DNA of 64,000 bases from Curtobacterium guangdongense (GTDB lineage: Bacteria > Actinomycetota > Actinomycetes > Actinomycetales > Microbacteriaceae): assembly GCF_049341845.1 (NCBI RefSeq), contig NZ_JBMPIT010000001.1, positions 62,001 to 126,000 on the forward strand. The letters are read 5' to 3'. The translations under genes and the position numbers were made by a program. Shown piece after piece: positions 18,295 to 27,388 of this stretch (the first letter of the stretch is position 1; each line of letters starts with the position of its first letter). The notes under the pieces are model-generated. The model ran no database searches, was not told the DNA's origin, and worked only from the letters and a program-made list of their open reading frames with translations.

Positions 18295-19462
18295 GTCCGC
18301 CGCCGGCTACCTCACCGGGCAGCTCCGACAGATCGGCCTGTTCATCGCGCTGATCGTCATCGTCATCTTCTTCCAGGTGACGACGGGCGGGATCACCCTC
18401 GCCCCGATCAACGTCTCGAACCTGATCGTCCAGAACAGCTACATCCTGATCCTCGCGATCGGCATGGTGATGGTCATCATCGCCGGCCACATCGACCTGT
18501 CCGTCGGGTCCGTCGTCGCCTTCACCGGGGCGATGGCCGGCGTGATGATCACGCAGTGGCACGTGCCGTGGCCGGTCGCGGTCGTGCTCTGCCTGGTCAT
18601 CGGCGCCCTCGTCGGCGCGTGGCAGGGCTTCTGGATCGCCTACTTCGGGATCCCCGCGTTCATCGTCACGCTCGCGGGCATGCTCGCCTTCCGTGGGGCC
18701 GCGCAGATCGCCCTGCAGAACCAGCAGATCTCGCCGTTCCCCGAGGGCTTCCGCTCGCTCGGCTCCGGCTTCCTGCCGGCGTTCGGCAGCTCCGGCTACG
18801 AGCCGCTGACGATGATCCTCGGCATCGTCGCCGCCGCGGTCCTCGTCCTCACGGCGTTCCGCGGTCGGGCGACACGTCGCAAGTACCAGCTCGAGGACGA
18901 GCCGTTCGCCTGGTTCCTGACGAAGCTCGTGTTCACCGTCGCGCTCGTCATGTACGTCGCGCTGCTGCTCGCGAGCTACAACGGCACCCCGATCGTGCTC
19001 GTCATCCTCGGCGTGCTCGTCGTCGTGTACTCGCTCGTGATGCGGAGCGCGGTGTTCGGCCGGCACATCTACGCGATCGGCGGCAACGCACTGGCCGCGC
19101 AGCTGTCCGGCGTGAAGACGAAGCGCGTGACGTTCCTGCTGTTCGTCAACATGGGCGTGATCTCGGCGCTCGCGGGCGTCGTGTTCACGGGGCAGCTCAA
19201 CCTGGCGTCGCCGAGCGCCGGCAACGGCTTCGAGCTCGACGCCATCGCCGCGGTGTTCATCGGTGGCGCAGCGGTCACGGGCGGCATCGGCACGGTGCCC
19301 GGCGCCATCGTCGGTGGTCTCATCATCGGGATCCTGAACAACGGCATGTCGATCCTCGGCGTCGGGACGGAGTTCCAGTCGCTCATCAAGGGCCTGGTGC
19401 TGCTCGCCGCCGTCGCGTTCGACGTGTTCAACAAGCGCCGGGCGGCGTCCGCGCGCAAGTAG
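18281..19462 (+). CDS. CUT2 sugar ABC transporter permease (GguB/MmsB type)
   Basis: 393 residues, BPD_transp_2 family with about ten hydrophobic segments. The family motif ILILAIGMVMVIIAGHIDLSVGSVVAFTGAMAG is near residue 50. GRHIYAIGGNALAAQLSGVKTKRV and the Gly-rich IAAVFIGGAAVTGGIGTVPGAIVGGLIIGILNNGM lie toward the C-terminus. It is last in the SBP-ATPase-permease operon and is followed by a strong hairpin shared with the convergent GH13 gene. Confidence 0.95.
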   Translation: MNALKSAAGYLTGQLRQIGLFIALIVIVIFFQVTTGGITLAPINVSNLIVQNSYILILAIGMVMVIIAGHIDLSVGSVVAFTGAMAGVMITQWHVPWPVAVVLCLVIGALVGAWQGFWIAYFGIPAFIVTLAGMLAFRGAAQIALQNQQISPFPEGFRSLGSGFLPAFGSSGYEPLTMILGIVAAAVLVLTAFRGRATRRKYQLEDEPFAWFLTKLVFTVALVMYVALLLASYNGTPIVLVILGVLVVVYSLVMRSAVFGRHIYAIGGNALAAQLSGVKTKRVTFLLFVNMGVISALAGVVFTGQLNLASPSAGNGFELDAIAAVFIGGAAVTGGIGTVPGAIVGGLIIGILNNGMSILGVGTEFQSLIKGLVLLAAVAFDVFNKRRAASARK

Positions 19463-19477
19463 CCGCCGTTCCCCCTT

Positions 19478-19532
19478 CCGCGAAAGCGACAGATTCCCGC
19501 TGGACATCCGCGGGGATCTGTCGCTTTCGCGG
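19478..19532. terminator. Bidirectional hairpin between convergent genes
   Basis: Arms 19478-19500 and 19510-19532, 23 bases each, pair with a single mismatch around a 9-base loop. It lies exactly between the convergent gguB-like and GH13 genes. The stem contains GCGACAGAT, unlike the two main hairpin families of the window. Confidence 0.8.
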
Positions 19533-19545
19533 TTCGGTGTGAGGG

Positions 19546-20886
19546 TCAGGCGCGGGTCAGGACGGCCCAGCCGGCGGACGGGAGGCGCACGGTCCCGTCC
19601 GCCACGGCACCGCCGCCCGCCTCCACCCGCGTCGCGTCGGCGACGGGCAGCTCGACGGGGTCGTCCGACAGGTTCAGGGCGGTCACCACCGCGGCGTCCG
19701 CGGTCGCCGTGCGGAGCACGAGGGCCGTGTTCGTCAGGTGCACCACGTCGGTGTGCGCTCGGTGCAGCCACGGGTTCCGCCGGCGGAGCGCGACGAGGGC
19801 CTCGTACGTGCGCGTCGTCGCGTCCGGCTCCGGCGGTGCGTCGGGGAACTCCGGGCGGACGGCGTCGTCACCGCCCACGCGCTCCTCCTTCACTCCGGTC
19901 CACCCGTACTCGTCGCCCGCCCAGACGATCGGCGTGCCCGCGACCGTGAACAGGACTGCAGCGGCGTGCCCCACGAACCGGTCCCCCACGGCGCTCGCGA
20001 TGCGCGTGACGTCGTGGTTGCCGACGAAGGTGGTCGGGACGAAGGTCACGAGGAGTGCGTCGTGTCGTTCGAGCGCGTGCGCCAACTCGTGGCAGTTCCG
20101 GTCGGCGATGCCGTGCCAGATGCCCTGCCAGAGTTCGTACTGCGTGGTGGAGTCCATCGTCGACGCGCGGACGATCGCCGCCGCGTCGCCGTGGATGACC
20201 TCGCCGCTGAACCACGCGTCCGGGAAGCGATCGCGCACGCGCGGCAGGACCCGTGCCCAGAACTCCGGGGGGACCGCGTACGCCGCGTCGAGCCGCCACC
20301 CGTCGATCCCGCGTCCGAGCCAGTGCGTCATCACCTCGACGACGAGGTCCTCGGTCTCGCGACTGCCGTGGTCGAGTGCGACGAGGATGTCGTGCCCCTC
20401 GAAGAGCCCCACCGGCACCGGGTCGCCGGGGTTCCAGCCGGTCCAGTCGATCCCGAACAGCGCTGCCGACTCCGCAGCGGGGCCGTCCACCTCGATCGCG
20501 CGGAAGGCGGGGTGGTCCCGTCCCACGTGGTTGAACACGCCGTCGAGCAGGACCCGGATCCCGCGCTCGTGTGCCGCGGACACGAGCCGGTCGAAGTCGT
20601 CGTCGTCCCCGAGTCTCGGGTCGATCCGGAAGTGGTCCACGGTGTCGTAGCCGTGCGTCGAGCTCTGGAACACCGGGCCGAGCAGCAGCCCGTTCAGCCC
20701 GAGGCCGACCACGTGGTCGAGCCATCCGGTGACGCGGTCGAGACGGTGGTGCACGGGGCGGTCGGCCACGGCGGTCTCCGGCCGGACGTCCGCTCCGACG
20801 AAGCCGAGCGGGTAGACGTGCCACCACATGACGTGCGCGACCCAGTCCGGCTCGGGCGGGAGAGAAGGGACGGCGTCGGTGCTCAC
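19546..20886 (-). CDS. GH13 alpha-amylase-family glycosidase
   Basis: 446 residues from GTG 20886; an ATG at 20955 is possible but would run into the divergent gene. All four GH13 motifs are visible in order: DGVFNHVG, GWRLDAAYAV (nucleophile Asp), WFSGEVIHGD (acid/base Glu) and FVGNHDVTR (second Asp). There is no signal peptide, so it acts in the cytoplasm on maltodextrin-like or other alpha-glucosides. Substrate and subfamily cannot be told from these motifs. It is not linked to a transporter. Confidence 0.88.
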   Translation of the reverse strand: MSTDAVPSLPPEPDWVAHVMWWHVYPLGFVGADVRPETAVADRPVHHRLDRVTGWLDHVVGLGLNGLLLGPVFQSSTHGYDTVDHFRIDPRLGDDDDFDRLVSAAHERGIRVLLDGVFNHVGRDHPAFRAIEVDGPAAESAALFGIDWTGWNPGDPVPVGLFEGHDILVALDHGSRETEDLVVEVMTHWLGRGIDGWRLDAAYAVPPEFWARVLPRVRDRFPDAWFSGEVIHGDAAAIVRASTMDSTTQYELWQGIWHGIADRNCHELAHALERHDALLVTFVPTTFVGNHDVTRIASAVGDRFVGHAAAVLFTVAGTPIVWAGDEYGWTGVKEERVGGDDAVRPEFPDAPPEPDATTRTYEALVALRRRNPWLHRAHTDVVHLTNTALVLRTATADAAVVTALNLSDDPVELPVADATRVEAGGGAVADGTVRLPSAGWAVLTRA

Positions 20887-20953
20887 CGCCTCGATCGTGC
20901 CAGCCGGACCTGTGCTGTGGACGGGATCGGGCACGGGGACTTGGATGGCGGTC

Positions 20954-21352
20954 ATGGGACGAGCGATCAGGACCGCGGCGGACGCCGATCGGGTGGAGGC
21001 CGCACAGACGGAGAAGACCTGCGCCGCGTGCGGCCGTCGGATGCCCTCGTCCGCGGCGCCCGAGGCGAAGTGGTGCTCGGCTGCCTGCCGGAAACACGGC
21101 GTCGATGCGACCGACCGCGCACTCGAGCAACGCATCGATGAGCTGCTCGCCGCTCGTGCCAGGACGTCGAGCATCTGCCCGTCCGAGGTGGCACGCTCGC
21201 TCGACCCGGACGACTGGCGCGACCTGATGGAACCGGCACGTCGGGCGGCTCGTCGCATGGTCGCCCGGGGCGAGGTCGAGATCACCCAGGGCGGGACCGT
21301 CGTGGATCCGTCGACGGCGAAGGGGCCGATCCGGATCCGTCGTCCACGGTGA
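20954..21352 (+). CDS. DUF2256/DUF3253-like protein
   Basis: 132 residues from ATG 20954 (MGRAIRTAAD); an in-frame ATG 9 bases earlier is equally possible. The N-terminal part has CAACGRR followed by WCSAACRKHG, a four-cysteine zinc-binding pattern like DUF2256. The C-terminal part from LEQRIDELLAARARTSSICPSEVARSLDPDDWRDLMEPARRAARRMVARGEVEITQGG is the DUF3253 winged-helix-like domain. The molecular function of this family is not known. It is divergent from GH13 and just upstream of the PRISE-like gene. Confidence 0.82.
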   Translation: MGRAIRTAADADRVEAAQTEKTCAACGRRMPSSAAPEAKWCSAACRKHGVDATDRALEQRIDELLAARARTSSICPSEVARSLDPDDWRDLMEPARRAARRMVARGEVEITQGGTVVDPSTAKGPIRIRRPR

Positions 21353-21386
21353 GGGAACACCGACAGGCCGACAGGTGTTGGCAACG

Positions 21387-22487
21387 ATGATGACTTCCGT
21401 CGAGACCACACCGTCCACCGACCACCGCCGCGCCCTCGTCGTGGGGGCGAGCGGCATCACCGGCTCCGCCCTCGTCGCGCAGCTCACCCGCGACGGGTGG
21501 GACGTCGCCGCCCTCTCGCGCCGTGCCGGCACACGCGATGGGGTCCGCGGTGTCGCCGCCGACCTCCGTGACGCGGATGCCCTGCGCGCCGCGCTCGCAG
21601 ACGAGCGTCCGACGCACGTGTTCTTCACCGCGTGGCAGCGGCAGGCGACCGAGGCGGAGAACATCGCCGTGAACGGCGGCATGGTCCGCGACCTGCTCGC
21701 GGCGCTCGACCACGCCCCGCTCGAACACGTCGCCCTGGTCACCGGGCTCAAGCACTACCTCGGCCCGTTCGAGGCCTACGCCGCCGGTGAGATGCCCGAC
21801 ACCCCCTTCCACGAGGAGGAGCCGCGGCTCGACACCCCGAACTTCTACTACGCGCAAGAGGACGAACTGTTCGCGGCTGCCGAGCGCCAGGGCTTCACCT
21901 GGTCCGTGCACCGTTCGCACACCGTCATCGGCCACGCGGTCGGCAACGCGATGAACATGGGGCTCACGCTGGCGGTCCAGGCGACCATCGCGAAGGAGCT
22001 CGACCTCGACTTCGTGTTCCCCGGCAGCGAGGCGCAGTGGAACGGCCTCACCGACATGACCGACGCCGGCGTCCTCGCCGAGCAGATGGTCTGGGCGTCG
22101 ACGGATCCCGCTGGTGCCGACGAGGCGTTCAACATCGTCAACGGCGACGTCTTCCGGTGGCGGTGGATGTGGCCGCGACTCGCGGAACACCTCGGGGTGG
22201 ACCCGGCGCGGGTCGTCGGCTACGAGGACGCGCCGCGACCGCTCGAAGAGCAGATGGCGCCGTACGAGTCGTCGTGGTCGGGCATCGCCGAGCGGCACGG
22301 CCTCGTGGAGTCCGACATCTCTCGACTCGCCTCGTGGTGGCACACAGACGCCGACCTCGGCCGCGCGATGGAGGTCGTCACCGACATGGGCAAGAGCCGC
22401 GAGGCCGGGTTCACCGCCTACCGCCGCACCGAGCGGGCGTTCGCGGACCTCTTCGCCCGGTACCGCGCCGAGCGCCTGATCCCCTGA
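21387..22487 (+). CDS. PRISE-like NAD(P)-dependent reductase (SDR superfamily)
   Basis: 366 residues from ATG 21387; ATG 21390 or GTG 21375 are alternatives. It has the dinucleotide motif VVGASGITGSAL and the signatures of progesterone 5-beta-reductase/iridoid-synthase-like enzymes: TGLKHYLGPFEAY (catalytic Lys) and PNFYYAQEDEL (catalytic Tyr). These enzymes reduce activated C=C bonds of enones with NADPH. The bacterial substrate is unknown. Its neighbours give no pathway clue. Confidence 0.85.
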   Translation: MMTSVETTPSTDHRRALVVGASGITGSALVAQLTRDGWDVAALSRRAGTRDGVRGVAADLRDADALRAALADERPTHVFFTAWQRQATEAENIAVNGGMVRDLLAALDHAPLEHVALVTGLKHYLGPFEAYAAGEMPDTPFHEEEPRLDTPNFYYAQEDELFAAAERQGFTWSVHRSHTVIGHAVGNAMNMGLTLAVQATIAKELDLDFVFPGSEAQWNGLTDMTDAGVLAEQMVWASTDPAGADEAFNIVNGDVFRWRWMWPRLAEHLGVDPARVVGYEDAPRPLEEQMAPYESSWSGIAERHGLVESDISRLASWWHTDADLGRAMEVVTDMGKSREAGFTAYRRTERAFADLFARYRAERLIP

Positions 22488-22510
22488 CGGCCCGCGGGAC
22501 CCGACCCGCG

Positions 22511-23584
22511 TCAGAACGCGTACCGGATCCGGCACGACGGCAGGTGCTCGGCGACGAGTTCGCGGAAGCGCTCCACGAGTTGCGCCTTCGTGCCGGACCG
22601 GTAACGGACGTTCACGGCACCGTTCTGCGACACCTTGGACTCCTGCAGGTCCGGGCGCCACAGGATCTCCTCGCCCTTGGGGTGCCACCCGAGGTTGACC
22701 TCGTGGAGCTGCTCGTTGTGGGTCAGGAAGATCACCTCTGCCGCCAGCTGCGCCTTGGCACGCGGGGAGAGGACGTCGTCGACCTCGCGCAGGAGGGCGG
22801 CCCAGTCCTGCTCCCACGTCGGGGTGACGATGACCGGGGAGAAGTTGAGGTGGACCTCGTACCCGGCCTCGACGAATGCGTCGACCGCGCGGATCCGTTC
22901 GGCCACCGGCGACGTGCGGATGTCGACGAGCTTCGCGGTGTCGTGCGGCATCAGCGAGAACCGGATCCGGGTGCGCCCCATCGGGTCCCAGTCGAGCAGG
23001 TCGCGGTTCACGTACTTCGTCGCGAAGGACGCCTTCGCCGTCGGCGTCATCCGGAACAGGTCGCAGAGGTCCCGCACGTTGTCGCCGATCAAGGCGTCGA
23101 CCGAGCAGTCGCTGTTCTCCCCGATGTCGTAGACCCACGCATCGGCGTCGCACTGGTTCGGCTCGGTCTTCGGCCCCTGCTTGTGGACGTGCCGCGCGAC
23201 GTGCTTCGTGATCTGCTCGATGTTCGCGAACACGGTGACCGGGTTGCTGTAGCCCTTCCGCCGCGGGACGTAGCAGTACGAGCACGCCATCGCGCAGCCG
23301 TTCGCGGTCGACGGGGCGATGAAGTCCGCGGAGCGCCCGTTCGGACGGGTGACGAGCGACTTCTTCACGCCGAGCACGAGCGCCTCGGTCTTGATGCGCA
23401 CCCAGCGCTGGACGTTGCGTTCGTCGCCGTGCACCTCGGGGATGTTCCAGTGCGAGGCCACCGGCACGATCTCGGCATCGGGCCACCGGCCGACGACCTC
23501 GACGCCGCGGGGTAGCTCGAGGGCAGCGGGCTCGGCGTAGATCCGTCGGACGTCGAGCAACGGGTGAGCACGGGAAGCGGTCAT
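22511..23584 (-). CDS. Spore-photoproduct-lyase-like radical SAM protein
   Basis: 357 residues from ATG 23584. The radical-SAM cluster motif CX3CX2C is at Cys97, Cys101 and Cys104 (NGCAMACSYCYVPRR). Further family stretches are DCSVDALIGDNVRDLCDLF, RIRFSLMPHDTAKLVDIRTSPVAERI and GYEVHLNFSPVIVTPTWEQDW, all like SplB. SplB repairs the UV product 5-thyminyl-5,6-dihydrothymine in spores. Nothing in the window indicates sporulation, so the real substrate may differ. The conserved Cys near the SplB C-terminus aligns plausibly with SCRIRYAF at the end here. Confidence 0.85.
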   Translation of the reverse strand: MTASRAHPLLDVRRIYAEPAALELPRGVEVVGRWPDAEIVPVASHWNIPEVHGDERNVQRWVRIKTEALVLGVKKSLVTRPNGRSADFIAPSTANGCAMACSYCYVPRRKGYSNPVTVFANIEQITKHVARHVHKQGPKTEPNQCDADAWVYDIGENSDCSVDALIGDNVRDLCDLFRMTPTAKASFATKYVNRDLLDWDPMGRTRIRFSLMPHDTAKLVDIRTSPVAERIRAVDAFVEAGYEVHLNFSPVIVTPTWEQDWAALLREVDDVLSPRAKAQLAAEVIFLTHNEQLHEVNLGWHPKGEEILWRPDLQESKVSQNGAVNVRYRSGTKAQLVERFRELVAEHLPSCRIRYAF

Positions 23585-23629
23585 CGCACCCTGTCTACCG
23601 GAGACCCCCGACGGTGCAGACTCGCAGGC

Positions 23630-23929
23630 ATGACCGAACCCGACGATCACTACTTCGTCGTCGACGGCCGACGATGGCGCCGGACGGACCCGGCGATCCC
23701 CGAGGACGTCGCGGCGGCGCTCCGTTCGCACCTGGGTCGTGGACGGAACGCCGTCAAGCAGGCCAAGCGGTCCGGTGACGACGACGCACTCGCGGCCGCC
23801 CGGCACCGGAACGGCATCGCCAAGCACGGCCTCGGTGAGCGCGGGCCGGAGTGGTGGGAGCGCCCGGAGGCCGACCGGATCGCGGACGCCCAGCGGGCCG
23901 TCACCGAGCTCGACGCGCTCGACCCGTGA
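23630..23929 (+). CDS. Small conserved-type hypothetical protein
   Basis: 99 residues from ATG 23630 (MTEPDDHYFVVDGRRWRRTDPAIP). It is hydrophilic, with a middle segment rich in Arg/Lys and Ala (LRSHLGRGRNAVKQAKRSGDDDALAAARHRNGIAKHGLGERGPEWW). No signal peptide or membrane segment is seen. It is divergent from the SplB-like gene with a 45-base gap. I recognise the overall pattern of a small soluble protein seen in high-GC bacteria but cannot give a function. Confidence 0.75.
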   Translation: MTEPDDHYFVVDGRRWRRTDPAIPEDVAAALRSHLGRGRNAVKQAKRSGDDDALAAARHRNGIAKHGLGERGPEWWERPEADRIADAQRAVTELDALDP

Positions 23930-23965
23930 CGCGCGATCCTTCCCATCACACCCGCCCTGGAAAGC

Positions 23966-24014
23966 CGAAAGGCGCGTAGGGGGTCAGAAGAACCGACCTC
24001 CTACGCGCGAATCG
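23966..24014. terminator. Hairpin of the CGCGCGTAGGAGG family
   Basis: Arms 23966-23985 and 23995-24014 pair imperfectly (about 16 of 20) with core GCGCGTAGGNGGTC. It lies between the convergent small gene and the GH35 gene. The stem is clearly related to those at 31174-31222 and 36334-36394. Confidence 0.65.
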
Positions 24015-24105
24015 ACTCGCCACGCGGGATTCGACCTTCCGCGGGGAGCGCCGCGGGGAGGACACCGGGCAGCTCCCGCGGGCAGCGCCGCGGGGCCGGG
24101 CGGGC

Positions 24106-25905
24106 TCAGGCCTCGGTGTGGCCGAGGTGCGGCTCGACGAGCATGCAGACCGAGCGCGACGCGGCCGCGTGCAGCTCGAACACGACGACCTCGTTCCGGC
24201 CGGCACGCAGCACGGGTCCGGGCACGGCGAGCGTCTGCTGCGGGCCACGGGACCAGTACCGGCCGAGGCAGAACCCGTTCACCCATGCCACACCCTTCCG
24301 GAACCCGGGCAGCGACAGGTACCGGTCCCCCGCCTCGGCGAGGTCGAACGTCCCGAGCGCGAACACCGGCCCAGCGAGCACGCGCGGATCGTCCGTCGGC
24401 TCGCTTCCACGCAGCACCTCGATGGCGGCGTCCGGCATCGGGTCGAGCGCGAGCGGTGACGCCGTCCAGCGTTCCAGGAGGGCACCGTCGATGCGCACAC
24501 CCCCGATCAGGCCCTTCGGCTCGCCGATGCGCGGCCCGTAGTCGACCCGGCCCTGGTCCTCGACGAGGAGCTCGAGCGTCCCCGAGCCCGGCGGCAGCGC
24601 GATGGCCCGGTCGTGGTGCTCGCGCTCCAGGACGCCGACGGGGCGACCGGCGACGCTGACGAGGACGCGGTCGCGCACCTCTTCGCCGACGGTGAGCACA
24701 CCGCCGGCCGGCAGGTCGACCTCGGTCCGGTACAGCACGAAGCCCGAGGCGGCACCGAGTGCGTCGAACGTCGGAGGGGTGTCGTGCGTCGTCCACGACG
24801 CGAGGTGCGGCAGCAGCGTCCCGATGGCGGTGGACCGGTCGAGTCGGACGGCGACGTCCGTTGCGGGCGTGCGCCGCGCCTCCAGGCCGGACCCACCCGG
24901 CTGCATCGACTCCGGCAGCTCCGGGACGGGCGCGTGTCGCGCGATCACGGACCGGAAGGCGTGGAACTTCTCGGTCGGTCGTCCGGCCTCGTCGAGCGGG
25001 GCGTCGTAGTCGTAGGACGTCGCGATCGGCCGGTAGACGCCCTTGTCGTTGGCGCCGTTCGTGAAGCCGAAGTTCGTGCCGCCGTGGAACATGTAGATGT
25101 TCACCGAGCCGCCCGCGGCGAGGAGCACGTCGAGGTCCTCGGCGCTCGCGGCGGCTGAGGTCGTGTGGTGGTGCTCGCCCCAGCTGTCGAACCAGCCGTC
25201 CCAGAACTCGGAGCACATCAGCGGTCCGGTCGGCTGGGCCTGACGGAGCCGTTCCAGGCGCGACGCCGAGCGGGACCCGAACGAGCCGGTCTTGTGCAGC
25301 GAGGGCAGCGAGCCGTCCTCGAGCATGGTGCCCATCGGCTGGTCGACGCTCGTGAACGGGACGGTGAGCCCGATGTCGCGGTGCATCTGCTCGAGCTTCG
25401 TCAGGTAGACGGGGTCCGACCCGTACGCGCCGTACTCGTTCTCGACCTGCACGAGCACGATCGGCCCGCCGTGGTCGATCTGGCGCGGGACGAGCACGGG
25501 GGCGAGAGCCTCGAGGTAGTCCTGCACCGCCGCGAGGAACTGCGGCTCGTCACGGCGGACACCGACGGTGCCGTCCGTGAACAGCCAGTACGGCAGCCCG
25601 CCGTTCGTCCACTCGGCGCAGATGTAGGGCCCAGGCCGGACGATGGCGTGCATGCCCTCCGCGGCGACGAGGTCGAGGAACCGGCCGAGGTCGAGGCCGC
25701 CGGTCAGGTCGAAGACGCCCGGCGACGGTGCGTGCGCGTTCCAGGCGACGTAGGTCTCGATGGTGTTGAGGCCCATCAGCCTGGCCTTGTGGATCCGGTC
25801 CGCCCAGAGGTCTGGGTGCACGCGGAAGTAGTGGATCGCGCCGGAGAGGACCCGGTGCGGCTCGCCGTCGAGCAGGAAGTCGGTGTCGCCGATGGCGAAG
25901 CGCAT
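24106..25905 (-). CDS. GH35 beta-galactosidase
   Basis: 599 residues. The GH35 barrel starts FLLDGEPHRVLSGAIHYFRVHPDLWADRI, followed by RPGPYICAEWTNGGLPYWL. The acid/base Glu157 lies in VQVENEYGAYG and the nucleophile Glu233 in PLMCSEFWDGWFDSWG; YMFHGGTNFGFTNGA follows. Beta-jellyroll modules make up the rest and end with NGFCLGRYWSRGPQQTLAVP. No signal peptide, so it cleaves imported beta-galactosides. It is the last gene of an operon with permease, permease and binding protein, which suggests galacto-oligosaccharides from plant galactan or arabinogalactan. Confidence 0.95.
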   Translation of the reverse strand: MRFAIGDTDFLLDGEPHRVLSGAIHYFRVHPDLWADRIHKARLMGLNTIETYVAWNAHAPSPGVFDLTGGLDLGRFLDLVAAEGMHAIVRPGPYICAEWTNGGLPYWLFTDGTVGVRRDEPQFLAAVQDYLEALAPVLVPRQIDHGGPIVLVQVENEYGAYGSDPVYLTKLEQMHRDIGLTVPFTSVDQPMGTMLEDGSLPSLHKTGSFGSRSASRLERLRQAQPTGPLMCSEFWDGWFDSWGEHHHTTSAAASAEDLDVLLAAGGSVNIYMFHGGTNFGFTNGANDKGVYRPIATSYDYDAPLDEAGRPTEKFHAFRSVIARHAPVPELPESMQPGGSGLEARRTPATDVAVRLDRSTAIGTLLPHLASWTTHDTPPTFDALGAASGFVLYRTEVDLPAGGVLTVGEEVRDRVLVSVAGRPVGVLEREHHDRAIALPPGSGTLELLVEDQGRVDYGPRIGEPKGLIGGVRIDGALLERWTASPLALDPMPDAAIEVLRGSEPTDDPRVLAGPVFALGTFDLAEAGDRYLSLPGFRKGVAWVNGFCLGRYWSRGPQQTLAVPGPVLRAGRNEVVVFELHAAASRSVCMLVEPHLGHTEA

Positions 25906-25973
25906 GAGTGAAGTCTTTCAGACAGCGGGGTCGTGCGGAGCGTGTCCGCACGACCCCGGGGTGATGGTCGGTC

Positions 25974-27311
25974 CTACTTGCTGGTGACCTTGAAGCCCTG
26001 CTCGTTGCCGTACTTCACGATGGCCTTCTGCCATGCCTCGAGCCCGGCGTTCAGGTCCGTCTTGTTCTGGTAGGCCTGACCCACCGTGTCCGCGTAGACG
26101 CTGTTCGCGTAGACCTGGAACGGCAGGTACTGCCAGCCCTCGGCGACGTCGGAGGACGCCTTCGACAGGGTCTCGTTGATCGCTTCGCCGCCGAAGTACT
26201 CCGGCTTCTCGGCCGTGAAGGACGACGAGCTGAGCTGCGCCTTGGTGGACGGGAACCCGCCGGACTTGAGGAACACGTCGATCGAGTCCTGCGAGGAGTT
26301 CAGCCACTTCAGGAAGCCGGCGGCGAGCGCCGGGTTCTTCGACTGCTTCATGACGACCTCGGCGGATCCACCGTTGTTCGAGGTGACGTCGGACGAGCCG
26401 TCGTAGGTCGGGATCGGCGCGACACGCCAGTTGCCGCTGCCGTCCTTGACGCTCGACTCGAGCACGCCGGGCATCCAGGCGCCCGTGACCATCGTCGCGA
26501 TCTCACCGTTGCCGAGCTGCTTGTACCAGTCGTCGGTCCAGCCGGGCGTCTGCGAGAGCAGGCCCTTCTCGACGAGCTGGTTCCAGGTGGAGGTCCACTT
26601 CTTGGTGCCCTCGTCCTGCAGGTTCACCGAGACGTCGGTGCCCTTGACCTCGAACGGACGACCGCCGGCCTGCCAGATCATCGACGTGGTGAAGCCGGCG
26701 TCACCGCTGTCCGCGGCGATGTAGGCGTTCGGGTTCGACGCGTGGATCTTCTCGGCGTCCGCGACGTACTCGTCCCAGGTCTTCGGCGGGGTGGTGATGC
26801 CGGCCTCGTCGAAGGTCTTCTTGTTGTAGAACATCGCCATGGGGCCGGAGTCCTGCGGCAGGCCGTAGACCTTGCCGTCGAGGTCGACCGACTGCCAGGT
26901 GCCGGCGCCGTACTTGCTCTCGAGCGAGTCGAAGCCGTAGGACTTCAGGTCGACGAGCGAGTCGGCGAGGGCGAACTGGGGCAGTGCGAAGTACTCGATC
27001 TGCGCGACGTCGGGGGCACCGGAGCCGGCCTTGATCGTGTTCTGGAGCTTCGTGTACTGGTCGTTGCCGGTGCCGGCGTTGACGAGCTTGACCGTGACCT
27101 TCGGGTACGCCTTCTCGAACGCGGCGACCTGGGCCTTGGCGGACGGGGTCCACGACCAGTAGGTGAGCGTCCCGCCCTTCTCGAGGGCCTTGGTCATGTC
27201 GTCGGACGAGCCGCCGGACGACGATCCGCCGGAGGCGCAGGCGGCCAGGGCGATCGTCGCCGTGACGCCGATGGCGAGGGCGCTGAGGCCGCGCCGGAGT
27301 CGCTTGTTCAT
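25974..27311 (-). CDS. CUT1 sugar-binding lipoprotein (GH35-linked importer)
   Basis: 445 residues from ATG 27311 (MNKRLRRGLSALAIG). Signal peptide with lipobox LAAC, then a Ser/Gly-rich linker and an SBP_bac_1 domain (GGTLTYWSWTPSAKAQVAAFEKAYPKVTVKLVNAG, AQIEYFALPQFALADSLVDL, MIWQAGG, MVTGAWMPGVLE). It probably delivers beta-galactosides to the permeases encoded upstream. In most CUT1 operons the binding-protein gene comes first; here it is third. Confidence 0.92.
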   Translation of the reverse strand: MNKRLRRGLSALAIGVTATIALAACASGGSSSGGSSDDMTKALEKGGTLTYWSWTPSAKAQVAAFEKAYPKVTVKLVNAGTGNDQYTKLQNTIKAGSGAPDVAQIEYFALPQFALADSLVDLKSYGFDSLESKYGAGTWQSVDLDGKVYGLPQDSGPMAMFYNKKTFDEAGITTPPKTWDEYVADAEKIHASNPNAYIAADSGDAGFTTSMIWQAGGRPFEVKGTDVSVNLQDEGTKKWTSTWNQLVEKGLLSQTPGWTDDWYKQLGNGEIATMVTGAWMPGVLESSVKDGSGNWRVAPIPTYDGSSDVTSNNGGSAEVVMKQSKNPALAAGFLKWLNSSQDSIDVFLKSGGFPSTKAQLSSSSFTAEKPEYFGGEAINETLSKASSDVAEGWQYLPFQVYANSVYADTVGQAYQNKTDLNAGLEAWQKAIVKYGNEQGFKVTSK

Positions 27312-27388
27312 TCGGGTGTGCCTTCCACTTCTTCGTGATGGGGTGTGCTGCTGTGGGTCGCGCGGGCCCCGACGGGGGCCCGGCAGGG

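Noticed and set aside
22511..23827. Upstream extension of the SplB-like protein to 23827
   Set aside because: It would cover the divergent small gene at 23630 and adds a low-complexity N-terminus not seen in the family.
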